Source of the DNA: Fidelibacterota bacterium
GTDB lineage: Bacteria > Fidelibacterota > Marinisomatia > Marinisomatales > TCS55
Assembly (NCBI GenBank): GCA_002701875.1
Contig: NZWI01000049.1
Location: forward strand, 1-6,743
DNA length: 6,743 nucleotides
Reading direction: 5' to 3'
Shown here piece after piece: positions 6,602 through 6,743 of the stretch. The position numbers and the translations under genes are program-made. The stretch's first letter is position 1; every line of letters begins with the position of its first letter. The notes below the pieces were generated by a model, which was given only the letters and a program-made list of their open reading frames with translations, was not told the origin of the DNA and searched no databases.

Positions 6602-6743
6602 GGGCTACATCAAGCACCATCATTATGGTAAATCCAAGCATAAGTCCCATGGTTGCAATGTCTCCATTCTTTCCTCTGTGTGCTTCAGGGACCAACTCCT
6701 CGGCGACTACGAAAATCATCGCGCCAGCGGCGAAGGCTAGGGC
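6594..6743 (-). CDS. ZIP-family divalent metal transporter, C-terminal end only
   Basis: Only the last 49 codons are inside the window. Seen: a helix [20 protein letters not shown], whose EELVPE is the conserved metal-site motif of ZIP proteins, a short polar loop (HRGKNGD), and a final helix ending MMVLDVALG, the typical C-terminus of the GufA/ZupT type. ZIP proteins move zinc, iron or other divalent cations into the cytoplasm across the inner membrane; the metal cannot be told from this piece. The stop codon overlaps the TTG start of the XdhC-type gene on the same strand, which suggests a shared transcript. Confidence 0.85.
   Translation of the reverse strand, partial: ALAFAAGAMIFVVAEELVPEAHRGKNGDIATMGLMLGFTIMMVLDVALG

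Noticed and set aside
1..6743. FAD-binding medium subunit, tRNA or rRNA genes, CRISPR array, insertion sequence
   Set aside because: All bases outside short gaps are explained by the genes listed, and I saw no repeats, cloverleaf sequences, transposase motifs or FAD-subunit motifs in them.

Overview
The window looks archaeal, most likely from a Thermoplasmatota / marine euryarchaeal lineage. The reasons are a regulator ending in an HTH_10 (bacterio-opsin-activator type) DNA-binding domain, a family almost confined to archaea; Shine-Dalgarno sites of the AGGTGA type set only 3-4 bases before the start codon; a mix of ATG, GTG and TTG starts; and no sigma-70-like promoters that I could recognise. 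The phylum is inference. The DNA is GC-rich (63% in one hand-counted 60-base line) apart from one AT-rich gene near 5.3-5.7 kb (about 43% by hand count). I found no RNA genes, CRISPR array, insertion sequence or origin.

Layout. Bases 1-3250, minus strand: a large molybdopterin-binding subunit (open at the left edge) and, just upstream, a [2Fe-2S] subunit of a xanthine dehydrogenase-family molybdenum hydroxylase. The large subunit resembles 4-hydroxybenzoyl-CoA reductase alpha-type proteins more than classical xanthine dehydrogenase or CO dehydrogenase. 3306-3953, minus: the HTH_10 regulator, read toward the enzyme genes, with a perfect inverted repeat lying over its stop codon and upstream of the [2Fe-2S] gene. 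3995-5215, minus: a secreted, lipid-anchored S8 (subtilisin-like) protease. 5216-5320: a divergent intergenic region with a three-copy imperfect repeat. 5321-5725, plus: an AT-rich orphan gene for a two-helix membrane protein, the only plus-strand gene. 5714-6601, minus: an XdhC/CoxI-family molybdenum-cofactor chaperone whose end overlaps the orphan gene tail to tail. 6594-6743, minus: the C-terminal end of a ZIP-family metal transporter, overlapping the chaperone start by 8 bases.

How they fit together. The XdhC-type protein would bind and sulfurate molybdenum cofactor and insert it into the large subunit; the [2Fe-2S] subunit would carry electrons from the molybdenum site. The usual third, FAD-binding subunit is not in the window; it may lie beyond base 1 or be joined to the unusual C-terminal extension of the large subunit. 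The regulator is the obvious candidate to control the enzyme genes. The protease and the orphan membrane gene sit between the chaperone and the enzyme it should serve, and have no evident link to molybdenum metabolism.
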